From: a virus
Reading direction: 5' to 3' (one strand)
Virus record (IMG/VR): IMGVR_UViG_3300043436_002834
Coordinates: 1-64,000 of that record
DNA: 64,000 nucleotides
The notes below the pieces were generated by a model. That model saw nothing but the letters and a program-made list of their open reading frames with translations. It was not told the origin of the DNA and did no database searches. Both the position numbers and the translations under genes were made by a program. This document shows, piece by piece, positions 12,153 through 21,714 of the stretch (position 1 is the stretch's first letter; every line of letters starts with the position of its first letter).

Positions 12153-12740
12153 ATGAAATATGTTAAAAGAATTGTAGCTATTGATGCGGTCCAATTTACG
12201 GACCCATCATTAGCAACTATGGATAAAATTGCAGAATTCATGGATGGATCACAAAGTGTATTACATACTTCTGGTGAACCAAAAATTGAAATTCCTACTC
12301 TTGAAGGAACTATGACTGCATCTCTTGGTGATTATATCATAAAGGGAGTCAATGGTGAATTCTATCCATGTAAGCCAGATATTTTTGAAAAAACCTATGT
12401 TTCTGCTGATGAAACTGGAAGTTTATCTGACGGGTACCATACATTTGATGAGTTGTATGAATTCAGAAAAATGTACAATGCCGTTGCATTTAATGCATGG
12501 GCAAAAGAAGGATTATATGATGTGCATAAATCCAAACATCACAGCGATGGCACAAAATGCTTTGGTGGTGGATGGTTTATTGTAATGGCAATCCTTCCTA
12601 CAGGACAAATCTCCAATCACTATAAGATGGAAGATTGGGATTTATTTCAATGTCCGGAAGAACTAATTGTAAAACAAGCATATGATGGACATACCGCTCA
12701 GGATGTGCTGAACAGATTAGAAGATGTCGCGAAAAACTAA
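12153..12740 (+). CDS. Two-domain phage protein with a WDGH-like C-terminus, 195 aa
   Basis: The N-terminal half contains the widespread phage segment GDYIIKGVNGEFYPCKPDIF (about residues 62-81). The C-terminal half contains GGGWFIVMAILPTGQISNHY, then DWDLF and YDGHTAQDVLNRL, a pattern also found across unrelated tailed phages next to nucleotide-metabolism genes. The function of neither domain is known to me. The ATG at 12153 has better spacing than an upstream TTG. Confidence 0.7.
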   Translation: MKYVKRIVAIDAVQFTDPSLATMDKIAEFMDGSQSVLHTSGEPKIEIPTLEGTMTASLGDYIIKGVNGEFYPCKPDIFEKTYVSADETGSLSDGYHTFDELYEFRKMYNAVAFNAWAKEGLYDVHKSKHHSDGTKCFGGGWFIVMAILPTGQISNHYKMEDWDLFQCPEELIVKQAYDGHTAQDVLNRLEDVAKN

Positions 12741-12870
12741 AAAAGAAATGCCTGATTATGGTTACAAAGGAAGATCAAACTATGAGGCTTCTATGTCTGC
12801 TATTTCCCTTTGTATAGTATTAATTGTATTAGGGGCATTTGTTTATATGACAGCGAGTTTAATTTTTTAA
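12724..12870 (+). CDS. Single-span membrane microprotein, 48 aa
   Basis: It overlaps the end of the previous gene by 17 bases. A polar, basic first half (about 22 residues) precedes one hydrophobic helix (about residues 26-46). It is probably an inner-membrane protein with its N-terminus inside. No family is recognised. Confidence 0.55.
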   Translation: MSRKTKKEMPDYGYKGRSNYEASMSAISLCIVLIVLGAFVYMTASLIF

Positions 12871-12892
12871 ATAATAATATTAATTTTACACC

Positions 12893-13174
12893 ATGAAATA
12901 TCAAGGAAAACTAGTCATCTTAGACAAACCAACTTATGAGCCTAAAATTGCCGGCTTAGAACTCAGTCCAGAAGCGCAAGCATCAATGGAAGCAGACTTA
13001 GTAAAACACTACACTAAACTTAAAGTACATGCTGTAGGAGAAGAAGTCACATTCTGCAAAGCCGGAGATGAAGTGCTTGTAACACCACGTCAACTTTCTT
13101 ACTGTGATGCAGTAGAAATTGATGGAAAAACAAAATTCATTGCTCAAGAATCACACATTGTAGCAATTTATTAA
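12893..13174 (+). CDS. GroES-like small beta-barrel protein, 93 aa
   Basis: Length and pattern fit a co-chaperonin fold: after an N-terminal segment, KVHAVGEEVTFCKAGDEVLV (about residues 43-62) matches the strand-turn-strand of Cpn10 proteins, followed by a final strand ending near SHIVAIY. Phage GroES-like proteins (T4 gp31 type) adapt the host chaperonin to fold the capsid. The mobile loop is short or missing, so chaperonin binding is uncertain. It is the last gene before a terminator and the first late-type promoter. Confidence 0.55.
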   Translation: MKYQGKLVILDKPTYEPKIAGLELSPEAQASMEADLVKHYTKLKVHAVGEEVTFCKAGDEVLVTPRQLSYCDAVEIDGKTKFIAQESHIVAIY

Positions 13175-13193
13175 GCTTGTTGTTTGTAAACTT

Positions 13194-13226
13194 AAAAGCC
13201 TTGTTAAATTTTAGCAGGGCTTTTTT
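13194..13226 (+). terminator. Intrinsic terminator before the fibre cluster
   Basis: AAAAGCC and GGGCTTTT pair across about 17 bases, followed by a T run. It lies 20 bases after the GroES-like stop and just ahead of the 13241 promoter motif, so it marks an early/late boundary. Confidence 0.7.
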
Positions 13227-13240
13227 GTTTTTTAAAGATA

Positions 13241-13256
13241 TTTTTTGTATATTATA
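13241..13256 (+). promoter_or_regulatory. Late-type promoter motif TTTTTTGTATATTATA
   Basis: The full 16-base motif sits 24 bases before the ATG at 13280 and right after a terminator. Exact copies lie at 14366, 18655 and 23406; close variants are at 44157, 50004 and 57108. No matching -33 TTG element was evident. Confidence 0.75.
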
Positions 13257-13279
13257 CTATACACTTAATAATACTAGAC

Positions 13280-14302
13280 ATGTTAAATAATAGCATTAAC
13301 TTCTTTAATCTGATTAAAACAAAAATGATCAGAAAATCTGTTCAGCCAAATGATTTAATTTATTATGGCGAAAAAGATTCTAAATATAATGGTGGCTACA
13401 AACCTGTAGCTATTTCAGGTGAAGACCTTAAAGCATCTTTAACTGGACTACAAGGTGCGGTAGGTCCACAAGGTCCAATTGGCCCACAGGGTGTACCCGG
13501 TCCAGTTGGTCCTGCAGGTTTAACTTGGCAAGGAGCTTGGACATCAGGAGCAACTTATGCAATTGATGATGCTGTTGGATACAATGGCGCATCTTGGTTT
13601 TGTATTGCTCCAACAAGTGCCACAACACCTCCAAACTTAGCCACAACTGAATGGGCTTTACTTGCTGCTCAAGGCGCTACAGGTCCACAGGGTCCACAGG
13701 GTATTGCTGGTCCTGCCGGTCCATCTGGATCAGGATTATCCGGTACTGCTTATGGTCAAACTACATACTGGAATTCATTTACAGCTCAATGGACACCGAC
13801 AGGTGGTCTAATGACTAATCCAGGCACAGGTGCTCAAGGAACAGCAAGAGTTGCAATTGGTACAACTTCAATTAACCAAACAGGTTATGCGTTAAGAATG
13901 TTTACCAATAATGCAGGTTTGCGAATTGACCAAATTACTCCAGGTTTTGGTATTGCTAATTGGTTAGCCAATAATGCAACTGCATCTCAATATGGATTAA
14001 ATGGTAGCAATGCTGATCCCCTATCTAACTATGCATTTTATTTTACTAATTTTAATAATTATGCAATTAAATTTGCTACAAACACTAATGGTGGCGGTGG
14101 TGACAGATTCCTTATTCAAGGTAATGGTCAGGTAACAGTAGGTTCTGCTTTGGCAACAAACACAGAAGCTAATTTAGTTGTAAAAACAAAAGACATTGAA
14201 GTAGAAGAAATTGGCAAAGGCCTTATTCTTACTTCTCCTGATGGAACTCGTTACAGAATTAGAGTAAGTAACGGTGGTGTTATTGCAGCTACTGCTGTTT
14301 AA
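13280..14302 (+). CDS. Collagen-like tail fibre/adhesin, 340 aa
   Basis: Residues about 55-82 and 132-156 are Gly-X-Y repeats rich in GPQGPIGPQG-type triplets, which form collagen-like trimeric stems. Between them lies a WQGAWTSGATYAIDDAVGY module of the carbohydrate-binding type common in phage fibres. The C-terminal part (about 160-340) is Asn/Gly/Thr-rich beta structure ending in a short strand pair. It is probably a trimeric virion fibre contacting the host surface. An alternative start is the ATG at 13325. Confidence 0.8.
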   Translation: MLNNSINFFNLIKTKMIRKSVQPNDLIYYGEKDSKYNGGYKPVAISGEDLKASLTGLQGAVGPQGPIGPQGVPGPVGPAGLTWQGAWTSGATYAIDDAVGYNGASWFCIAPTSATTPPNLATTEWALLAAQGATGPQGPQGIAGPAGPSGSGLSGTAYGQTTYWNSFTAQWTPTGGLMTNPGTGAQGTARVAIGTTSINQTGYALRMFTNNAGLRIDQITPGFGIANWLANNATASQYGLNGSNADPLSNYAFYFTNFNNYAIKFATNTNGGGGDRFLIQGNGQVTVGSALATNTEANLVVKTKDIEVEEIGKGLILTSPDGTRYRIRVSNGGVIAATAV

Positions 14303-14322
14303 TTAAAAGAATTAAAACAATT

Positions 14323-14350
14323 AAAGTCCTAAGCAGTTAGGACTTTTTTT
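14323..14350 (+). terminator. Perfect 10-bp terminator
   Basis: AAAGTCCTAA and TTAGGACTTT pair perfectly around GCAG and are followed by a T run. It ends the collagen-fibre unit. Confidence 0.9.
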
Positions 14351-14365
14351 TGCTTTTTAAATATA

Positions 14366-14381
14366 TTTTTTGTATATTATA
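14366..14381 (+). promoter_or_regulatory. Late-type promoter motif
   Basis: An exact copy of TTTTTTGTATATTATA, 27 bases before the ATG at 14409 and directly after a terminator. Confidence 0.75.
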
Positions 14382-14408
14382 GGATATTGTTTATTAAACA
14401 CACACACC

Positions 14409-14792
14409 ATGTCAATTATAAATTCAGATCAGTTTAATACTGATTGGCAACTAAGAGTATTAAAAGGACTACAATCTGTAAGCGATAAAATAGCTGCATT
14501 AGGCGGAGGTGGTAGTTCAATAACTCCAGTTCTAGTTATTCCTACAGTTCGCAAAGAATTAAACACACAGGGTTTACTTGATGAAGTTGTTAAATCAATT
14601 TCATTCGCAAGTATTGGTACAGCAAATGCATATGTTTCTTTTGATGGTGGTGCTACTAATGTAACTTTAAAACCAGGAGAAGTAGTAAACATGGATGCAG
14701 GAGCAGTTAACAATTTTTATGCGTCTAATACATTTGGTTGGGATACTACATTTAATCCTGGTGCAGAATTATTGATTTCATACAACAAATAA
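14409..14792 (+). CDS. Small fibre-associated structural protein, 127 aa
   Basis: A short helical start (residues 1-35) is joined by a Gly-rich linker (GGGGSS) to a beta-sandwich-like domain with alternating strands (about 40-127), including VNMDAGAVNNFYASN. It resembles small tip or adaptor proteins in phage fibre clusters. The ATG at 14409 follows the promoter motif; upstream in-frame codons lie inside the motif and are rejected. Confidence 0.65.
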   Translation: MSIINSDQFNTDWQLRVLKGLQSVSDKIAALGGGGSSITPVLVIPTVRKELNTQGLLDEVVKSISFASIGTANAYVSFDGGATNVTLKPGEVVNMDAGAVNNFYASNTFGWDTTFNPGAELLISYNK

Positions 14793-14797
14793 GTTGA

Positions 14798-15535
14798 GTG
14801 CCTGCCAACTTCCAAATACCCGCTGATGCTACTAAGGTTGTAGTAATAGGAAAAAATTTAAGTTCTTCATTCCTATATAGGGGGACTATTGTTTATTTAA
14901 CAAGTGATGGAAGTAAAAGACCAGTCTTTGTTAAGGCTCAAGCCAATACTGAATTAAGTTCAGAACACACTTTTGGTGTAATTGATAATGACATTCCACC
15001 TAATACTGAAGGACCTTGTGTTACTATAGGAACACTTGATGCATTAGATACCAGATCTACAGCAGCACATCCTTTTACAACGGATACTTTGGTGGATGGA
15101 GATACCCTCTACCTTTCTCCTACAGTTGCCGGTTATGTAACAAATGTACAACCAGCATATCCGAATCAAATAGTCAAAGTAGGACAGGTAATAAAAACAA
15201 CTCCTCAAACAGGGGTTATTATTTATAGAATTCAGGAGGCAGAAACACAGGTAGTAAGTCCAGGTAGTATAGTAATAGTTACTGTATCGCCATTTACACC
15301 GGCTGTAGGGCAATATTATATCTATGTTGATATGTTGACACCATGCGTCATTAATCTGCCGGCTATAGCGCTATCTAACCCTAATGGGTATAATATAAAA
15401 AACATTGGAGAAAATACAGTGAAAATTGTACCTTTATCTCCGGAACTCATTGATGAGCAGACTGAAATAAACATTAAGAATGCCTATACATCACTTGAGT
15501 TAGTACACACAACAACTAATTGGTATATAGTATGA
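14798..15535 (+). CDS. Fibre-cluster beta-rich protein, 245 aa
   Basis: A GTG start 5 bases after the previous stop. The protein is almost entirely beta-predicted. The N-terminal 140 residues resemble a head-decoration/fibre-adaptor fold (GTIVYLTSDGSKRPVFVKAQ), and the C-terminal domain is of the type used to cap fibres (IKNIGENTVKIVPL). It is most likely part of the virion fibre. Its stop overlaps the next start. Confidence 0.6.
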   Translation: MPANFQIPADATKVVVIGKNLSSSFLYRGTIVYLTSDGSKRPVFVKAQANTELSSEHTFGVIDNDIPPNTEGPCVTIGTLDALDTRSTAAHPFTTDTLVDGDTLYLSPTVAGYVTNVQPAYPNQIVKVGQVIKTTPQTGVIIYRIQEAETQVVSPGSIVIVTVSPFTPAVGQYYIYVDMLTPCVINLPAIALSNPNGYNIKNIGENTVKIVPLSPELIDEQTEINIKNAYTSLELVHTTTNWYIV

Positions 15536-15813
15536 GTTATATTGATGTAAAAGAGGTAAACCTCGTAGATGAAAATGGTCAGGTAATTAATCCAGCACAG
15601 GATGAAACTATCATTTTGCTTAGAAGAATTGCAAAACTTTTGGAACCTATAGGTACACAAGATATTAACCAGAGACAAAGGATTACGATTAGTTCTGCTG
15701 AAACAGGTTTTACTACGTCATTTTATGGAGGTGTAGATGCAAGATTTCAATTAATTGATTGGGCAAAAACAAACTATAATACAGGTATTAGAGCAAACTT
15801 AATTTTCTCATAA
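15532..15813 (+). CDS. Small virion protein, 93 aa
   Basis: The ATG overlaps the upstream stop (ATGA). The first 45 residues form a helix with an acidic start; the rest is polar with a Gly-rich segment. Similar short proteins between fibre genes act as connectors. Unassigned. Confidence 0.55.
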   Translation: MSYIDVKEVNLVDENGQVINPAQDETIILLRRIAKLLEPIGTQDINQRQRITISSAETGFTTSFYGGVDARFQLIDWAKTNYNTGIRANLIFS

Positions 15814-18632
15814 TGGCACTTACAAATAATCTTAAAGTACAAGTTGATCAACCAGTATGGGAGTGGACAAGATTTGCTCCACAAACATTTAACAACGCTG
15901 CTTCTGGTTTTGCAACAGCTATTGATGGATCAGATAGATATATTTATTATCAGCTTACCAGTGTAATGTATAGATATGATACTTGGAGTGATAGTTGGGC
16001 GCAGTTAATTTCTCCTACCTACAACACCACTTCAAATGTGCAATCAATGGTATATTCTAAATCCCAAGGTAACAGAGGTAAAGTATTAGCTGTACCATCA
16101 AGTTCTCAGTTAACTATACCTTCACTTATATCAGGAGCTAAATTAGTAGGCCAGAAAATTAGAATTACTTCAGGTACAGGAGCAGAACAAACAAGGACTA
16201 TTACTGCAGCAACAGATCCTATTACTGTAGAGTCTGGCGTTAACAGCTCTGGATCTTCAGCACAGCTTACAGATGTTACCAAAAGATGGCAAATTAATCA
16301 ATGGGTTGGTTACTCAGTTAGAATTACTTTTAGTAATAACTTTTCATTTCAAAGAACAGTATTATATAATACAGTTGATACACTAGTTTTTAATGATGGT
16401 AACTATTATGGTTATGAACCTTGGGATAACCAAAACTTTATTTCAACATTTTCAGGTACATTTTCAACATATGAAATTGCAAGTCAGACAATAACCGTTG
16501 ATACACCGTTTACTGTAACTCCTGCTGCAAATAGTAGGTTCATGATTATGTCAGGTGTAATATGGTTGTTGTCTTCACAAGGGGGTGCACCGTTTTTAAC
16601 ATGGCAAATGTATGATGTTCTTACAGATGTATGGTACCAAAAAACAATGTCTAATAACATCTTTTCCGCAGGTATTGGTACTGAAATAGCAATAACACCA
16701 ATGGATGAAGTTGAGGCTGCTTATGTAGCTAGTACTGCAACATCAGCAACTACAAGAAGACTTACTGACACAACTTTAACTCTTACAACAGACATATACC
16801 GTAATTACCAAATTAGATTAGTTGGAGGAGTAGGGGCAGGTCAAAGAAGGAGAATTGTATCAAACTCATCTAACACATTTGAAGTAGATAGTAAATGGGA
16901 TGTTACTCCTAATGCTACTACACAATATGAAATCTGGCCAGATACAGATTTAATTTACTTTGTAGGAAACGGTCAAGCATTAACATTAGCATATGATATT
17001 GAATCAGATTTATGGATAACAGGTCCTAAGTTTGATGATGGAATTGCTTGTAACGTTACTGCAACTAAAGTAGGAGATTTACCTTATGGTATTGCATCAG
17101 CAACAGACAACGGGACAGGTTCTGTACTTTCAGTAGCAGTAAATGCTGCTGGAGCTAACTATGCAGTTAATGATATTATTCAAATCAGTGGAGGTGGTGC
17201 TAACTGTCGTTTATATGTAACTTCAACAACACCTACTGGTGGCGTGACTGGAGTTTCTTTTAAATTTAATGGTAGTGGTTATGCTACATCTACAGGAACA
17301 GTAACAACTACTGTATCTGGTGTAGGCTCAGGTTGCACTATAAATGTATTAACTATTGGTAGAACAGGTAACGTTAACACAACCATTAGTCACCCGTTTA
17401 AAGTAGGTGATACTGTAACAATTGCAGGTTCATCTGTAGCAGGATGGAACGGCACCTATACAATATTAGGAGTAGATAGTAATACTGCATTTGTTGTAGC
17501 AAGTACTGCTACTGCATCTTTAGCTGCTACGTCTTCAACTAGTACATCTCTTATAGTTGACGCATCAAGAAACTGGGATGTAAATGAACATGTTGGAAAA
17601 TTTTTAATGGTTATTCAAAATACTACAATTACACCAACTACACAAATAAGAAGGATTACTTCTAATACCGCTAATACAATTACAATACCTGCTTATACTT
17701 CTTTTACTCCTGCAACAGGTAGTACAAGATATATAATAATGGATCCTGCATCCTACGGTAGAGATAGAAAGTTTTGGGCAGATGCTCAAGTAGCATATGG
17801 TTATCCAACAAGCGGAACAACAACATCTATTACAGATACAACCAAAAACTGGATAAGAGGTACTTGGATTGGTCATACTGTAAGAATTACCGCAGGTACA
17901 GGCCTTGGAAATGAGTTAGTTATCACAGCTAATAATAATAATACATTTACATTCGCTGCCGCTACATTTACGCCAGACACCACAACAAGGTATGAAATCA
18001 TGGATACTTTTGGTACAGCAACATCAGGATCCACAACAACTCTTGTTGATACAGGTAAAAACTGGGTTACTAACCAATGGGTGAACAAACGTCTTAGATT
18101 TATTGGAGGTGGTAGTACTACCAATGAGGTTACTATAACTTCTAATACAGCAACTACATTGACTTTTGGATCAGTTACAGCAATTGATAACTTAACCAAC
18201 TATGTTATTTACGGACCTCCAGCTAAAGGTGCAGGTACTATCCTTAAATGGACATGGGGTAATGGAAACCATAGATGGTTATTTTCTCCAACAGGTGGTT
18301 CCAGACTTGATGTAAATAGAATGGATATCACTACTGGTATATGGGATATTGCATACCAAAACTCTGGTCAAGGTGAAGTCTTTACCGTAGGTTCAATGTG
18401 GGCTTATGATGGTGCAGATAGAGTATATGTGCAAAAAGATCAAACAGGACGTATATTCTATTTTGACATGGTAAAACGCGAAATGGTAAATGCAGGTACA
18501 ATACCTTTTGGTATGTCAACTGCAATAACAGGAAATAGGATGGAGATTATTAAAACAGTAGATGGTCTTAAATATCTTTATGTAGCAAGACACAATGGTA
18601 CTGAAATGTGGAGATGTTTATTATTCTGGTAA
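15813..18632 (+). CDS. Large repetitive tail-fibre/receptor-binding protein, 939 aa
   Basis: It has a repeated domain of about 70 residues with the pattern W(V/I)G(H/Y)(T/S)VRIT...GTG...I(T/V)SNT..TF...TTRYEIMD; four to five diverged copies are recognisable between about residues 125 and 790. A separate Gly-rich insert (about 430-520) carries GGANC and GSGYA segments like the module in the 524-residue virion protein at 41003. The C-terminus includes WGNGNHRWLFSP. It is probably a long beta-rich fibre or baseplate spike. The start overlaps the preceding stop (TAATG). Confidence 0.75.
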   Translation: MALTNNLKVQVDQPVWEWTRFAPQTFNNAASGFATAIDGSDRYIYYQLTSVMYRYDTWSDSWAQLISPTYNTTSNVQSMVYSKSQGNRGKVLAVPSSSQLTIPSLISGAKLVGQKIRITSGTGAEQTRTITAATDPITVESGVNSSGSSAQLTDVTKRWQINQWVGYSVRITFSNNFSFQRTVLYNTVDTLVFNDGNYYGYEPWDNQNFISTFSGTFSTYEIASQTITVDTPFTVTPAANSRFMIMSGVIWLLSSQGGAPFLTWQMYDVLTDVWYQKTMSNNIFSAGIGTEIAITPMDEVEAAYVASTATSATTRRLTDTTLTLTTDIYRNYQIRLVGGVGAGQRRRIVSNSSNTFEVDSKWDVTPNATTQYEIWPDTDLIYFVGNGQALTLAYDIESDLWITGPKFDDGIACNVTATKVGDLPYGIASATDNGTGSVLSVAVNAAGANYAVNDIIQISGGGANCRLYVTSTTPTGGVTGVSFKFNGSGYATSTGTVTTTVSGVGSGCTINVLTIGRTGNVNTTISHPFKVGDTVTIAGSSVAGWNGTYTILGVDSNTAFVVASTATASLAATSSTSTSLIVDASRNWDVNEHVGKFLMVIQNTTITPTTQIRRITSNTANTITIPAYTSFTPATGSTRYIIMDPASYGRDRKFWADAQVAYGYPTSGTTTSITDTTKNWIRGTWIGHTVRITAGTGLGNELVITANNNNTFTFAAATFTPDTTTRYEIMDTFGTATSGSTTTLVDTGKNWVTNQWVNKRLRFIGGGSTTNEVTITSNTATTLTFGSVTAIDNLTNYVIYGPPAKGAGTILKWTWGNGNHRWLFSPTGGSRLDVNRMDITTGIWDIAYQNSGQGEVFTVGSMWAYDGADRVYVQKDQTGRIFYFDMVKREMVNAGTIPFGMSTAITGNRMEIIKTVDGLKYLYVARHNGTEMWRCLLFW

Positions 18633-18654
18633 ACACATTTGCTTGAGTAAATTA

Positions 18655-18670
18655 TTTTTTGTATATTATA
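18655..18670 (+). promoter_or_regulatory. Late-type promoter motif
   Basis: An exact TTTTTTGTATATTATA, 38 bases before the ATG at 18709, in a 76-base gap with no obvious terminator. Confidence 0.7.
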
Positions 18671-18708
18671 GTTAGCTGTGTATCCGCAGTAAAAAAAAAT
18701 TTAGAAAT

Positions 18709-21363
18709 ATGGCGACAAGTATTACATTACCTGGCGGTAAAGAATTAAAAGGACCAGAATATAAATATATATATGCTAACGGCACACCTGTAGAAAACGG
18801 TCAAGCCTTAAAAGATGCTTATGCGACCTTAGCTTCAGGAACAACTGAAAATAATACATTAGTTCTTGGGCCAGGTTCATATAACATGAACGGTCAACCC
18901 TTGTTATTAAATAAAAGAATAGATATAGTAAGCTTAACAGATAACCCTAGAGATGTAAAAATTCAAGCTTATAATGTACCTTATGATCAAAATATTCATT
19001 CTGTAATGGATCAAAATGGTAGCGCTGCTCCTTTTTCAATAACAGGATATAAAATAAATAATTTTAGATCTTATATAACTTTAGATTCAGGAGATAAAAT
19101 AGTATATGGAGACTTTAGTACAACTAATTTAACACCATTTGCTCAAATTTTAAGAATAGCACCTAATGGAACTGTAACGCCTGTTTTTAATCAACCATTA
19201 ATGAATTTGTATGGTTATGTAAATGCTATTGCATATTATAAAAATTATAATGGGGATGAAACAATTATTATAGTAACAAATCAAACTATACATTTGTATA
19301 CAGTAGTTGATAATAATCTAATACCCAATGTTTTTACAACTGACGGGTTTATTGACAAAATAGTTGTTAATGAGCACATTATTGGAAAAGATATTTTAAT
19401 ACAAGGTTATTTTGGCAATGTTACAGGAATCAATGGTACATATGCAGCACCATTTATAGCAAAACTAAATGTTGACTATGGTTCAGTGGATGATGCATTT
19501 TTACAAAATATTGGTACTGCTACAGGAAATCCAGTTAACTCTTTAGCTTATATTGGAAATACCATATTATTAATGGGGTATTTTACTTCTTGGAATGGCG
19601 CATCATGTCCTCAACATATAGTAGCTATTGGAGAAGATGGTATTATTGGATCTTCAAATACTAATATTTTTAATACTAACTTAGGTACTGGTTTTAATCA
19701 AAGTCCACAATCAACAATAATTGATGCTTCTCCACAAGGTCATATTTATTTAGTAACCCGTACATATGGAAATCCTATTCAACTTAATGGATTTACTTAC
19801 AACACCGGCATTATTAAAATTGATTTAGCTGGAAATTATATAGATACTGTAATTGATCCTAATTATTTTGTAGAGAATGCATTTTATAGCCCATCAACTC
19901 AAATTCTTTTTTTAAAAATATCTGGCAATGGTTATTACAATGGTAATTATTTTAAAGCTGGTATTTTACCATATTCTACAATAGATGAGCAACTAATTTA
20001 TTCTTACTTTCAGTCTAATATAACTATCCCTACAAGTGCTACTATATTTCCGCTCATTATTGTAGATCCAAATTCAGATATAATTGAATTTTTCTATTCA
20101 TTAAGTTTTAATACAGATGAATCAGTTTTTATTCCAAGCAGTTCTTGTAAATTAAAAGGTTTGTATTTTGGAACTTTGACTTATCAGTTTAATGCTAGTA
20201 ATTTAGAAATTATAAATTGTAATATAACAACAATAAATGGCGTTAATTCAATGTTTAATGGGTTTTACAATTTAACTGTTAATAGCAGTTACGTCCAGCA
20301 GATTTATGGCATGGAAGTAAGAATTGTTAATAACAGTACAGTTGGAATTATTTCAGAAGCTCCAGGTGCAACAAATGTTGGTGGATCTATTTATGTATCT
20401 AACTCACAAGTGCAACAATTATATCCTGTGAGATATGATAGCTTATTAACTTCTATGTCGTTTGGGTTTATAAGTATTTACAACTCAGACATAGGATCCG
20501 CATTAAATGGACAAAGCCTATTATTAACTCAAAAATCTTGTGTTAGTTTAATAATAACCGACACTGTTTTTAGAAGTCAAGTTTTTAACAATATAGATGT
20601 ATATCAGAACATCAAGCTGTATAATATATCACACAATGAGTCTAGTTTAAATGAGTCATTTAAATTTTTATTTGGTCAAATTAGCCCATATGCATATCCA
20701 GGAACTATAGAAATATTTAATTGTTCTGTACCAAATGGAGGAAATAACTTTCAATTTAGATTTCTTAATTTAATTAATTTAAATACCAGAATAAATATTA
20801 AAAATGTTGAAACTGGTTATAATGGTTTAGCATTTATTTATGAAGGTGTTACATTTAGTAATTATGGATTTAATGTAAAAATTTCAGATTGTGTTGTTCA
20901 TGGAAATGGGTACAATCAAACTTTTAATAATATTCCTTATAGTCCAGATTTATTAAACCGAATTACTTTTTTAAATTGTTTATCTGATACAGAATCAGGT
21001 CCTTCTTTTTGTTGTTATACTAATGCACCAAATACAGGAAATACTTGGAGTTATGGTAATTATATAAATTGTACAAGTTTAATTGGGTTTCCTTTTAACG
21101 GATATGCACAAAATAACGGACCTTATCTGCAACCATATCATATAGGATCATACATTAATTGTTTTGCAGGCAAAAATGACAATAATCAAGACTCATTTAA
21201 AAATATTATTTATTTAAATGAATGCAGCATGACTAATTGCACAGGCTACATTAATGGATCAGGTACAACATTTTTAAAACCTGCTAATTATTCTGCTAAC
21301 GGTCATATTATAAATGGTTCTACTATAACAATTACAGGTGATGTACAAATTGTAAATTATTAA
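18709..21363 (+). CDS. Beta-helix/propeller-type tail spike, 884 aa
   Basis: The start (residues 15-85: GTPVENGQALKDAYATLASG, then GPGSYNMNG) matches the head of pectate-lyase-like beta-helix proteins. The middle (about 110-460) has blade-like repeats with NG turns, and residues about 490-800 have many short Asn-ladder repeats (IINCNITT, NSSYVQQIYG) typical of right-handed parallel beta-helices. No catalytic residues are evident, so it may bind or cleave a glycan. It is very AT-rich, more so than neighbours, which hints at independent acquisition. Confidence 0.75.
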   Translation: MATSITLPGGKELKGPEYKYIYANGTPVENGQALKDAYATLASGTTENNTLVLGPGSYNMNGQPLLLNKRIDIVSLTDNPRDVKIQAYNVPYDQNIHSVMDQNGSAAPFSITGYKINNFRSYITLDSGDKIVYGDFSTTNLTPFAQILRIAPNGTVTPVFNQPLMNLYGYVNAIAYYKNYNGDETIIIVTNQTIHLYTVVDNNLIPNVFTTDGFIDKIVVNEHIIGKDILIQGYFGNVTGINGTYAAPFIAKLNVDYGSVDDAFLQNIGTATGNPVNSLAYIGNTILLMGYFTSWNGASCPQHIVAIGEDGIIGSSNTNIFNTNLGTGFNQSPQSTIIDASPQGHIYLVTRTYGNPIQLNGFTYNTGIIKIDLAGNYIDTVIDPNYFVENAFYSPSTQILFLKISGNGYYNGNYFKAGILPYSTIDEQLIYSYFQSNITIPTSATIFPLIIVDPNSDIIEFFYSLSFNTDESVFIPSSSCKLKGLYFGTLTYQFNASNLEIINCNITTINGVNSMFNGFYNLTVNSSYVQQIYGMEVRIVNNSTVGIISEAPGATNVGGSIYVSNSQVQQLYPVRYDSLLTSMSFGFISIYNSDIGSALNGQSLLLTQKSCVSLIITDTVFRSQVFNNIDVYQNIKLYNISHNESSLNESFKFLFGQISPYAYPGTIEIFNCSVPNGGNNFQFRFLNLINLNTRINIKNVETGYNGLAFIYEGVTFSNYGFNVKISDCVVHGNGYNQTFNNIPYSPDLLNRITFLNCLSDTESGPSFCCYTNAPNTGNTWSYGNYINCTSLIGFPFNGYAQNNGPYLQPYHIGSYINCFAGKNDNNQDSFKNIIYLNECSMTNCTGYINGSGTTFLKPANYSANGHIINGSTITITGDVQIVNY

Positions 21364-21375
21364 TAAATTAAGAAC

Positions 21376-21708
21376 ATGAAAACATATAATTGGAATACAA
21401 AATGGGTTATTAAAGTACCTGTACAAATTACAAGTTTAGAACAAGCTGTACTTTCTTCTAAAGTTAAAGAAAATGAAGAAGAAAGAAAAAGTGTAGGTGA
21501 TTCTATAATGGCAAGATCTGAGATTGAGATGACAGCAGCAGAAAGAACTAAATTAGAATCTTTTTTGTTAAAAAAATTAGAACTTAAAAGTAAAACAGGT
21601 CTTGAATTTATAAGTTGTTACTTTCAAGCAGATATTGATGAAGATATTATTTTTGGACATGTTATGTTCCGTAAAAATGATAAAACTGAAATTAAAAATT
21701 TTAATTAA
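21376..21708 (+). CDS. Small fibre-accessory protein, 110 aa
   Basis: An acidic/lysine-rich helical middle (residues 25-75) with a beta start and end. It lies between a spike and a YadA-like fibre, 12 bases after the former and 6 before the latter, and could be a chaperone or connector for either. No family is recognised. Confidence 0.55.
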   Translation: MKTYNWNTKWVIKVPVQITSLEQAVLSSKVKENEEERKSVGDSIMARSEIEMTAAERTKLESFLLKKLELKSKTGLEFISCYFQADIDEDIIFGHVMFRKNDKTEIKNFN

Positions 21709-21714
21709 TCACTC

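Noticed and set aside
17604-18199. Minus-strand open frames of 90 and 108 codons inside the 939-aa fibre gene
   Set aside because: They mirror a repetitive Thr/Val-rich coding strand, have no promoter or neighbours on that strand, and lie wholly within a convincing gene.
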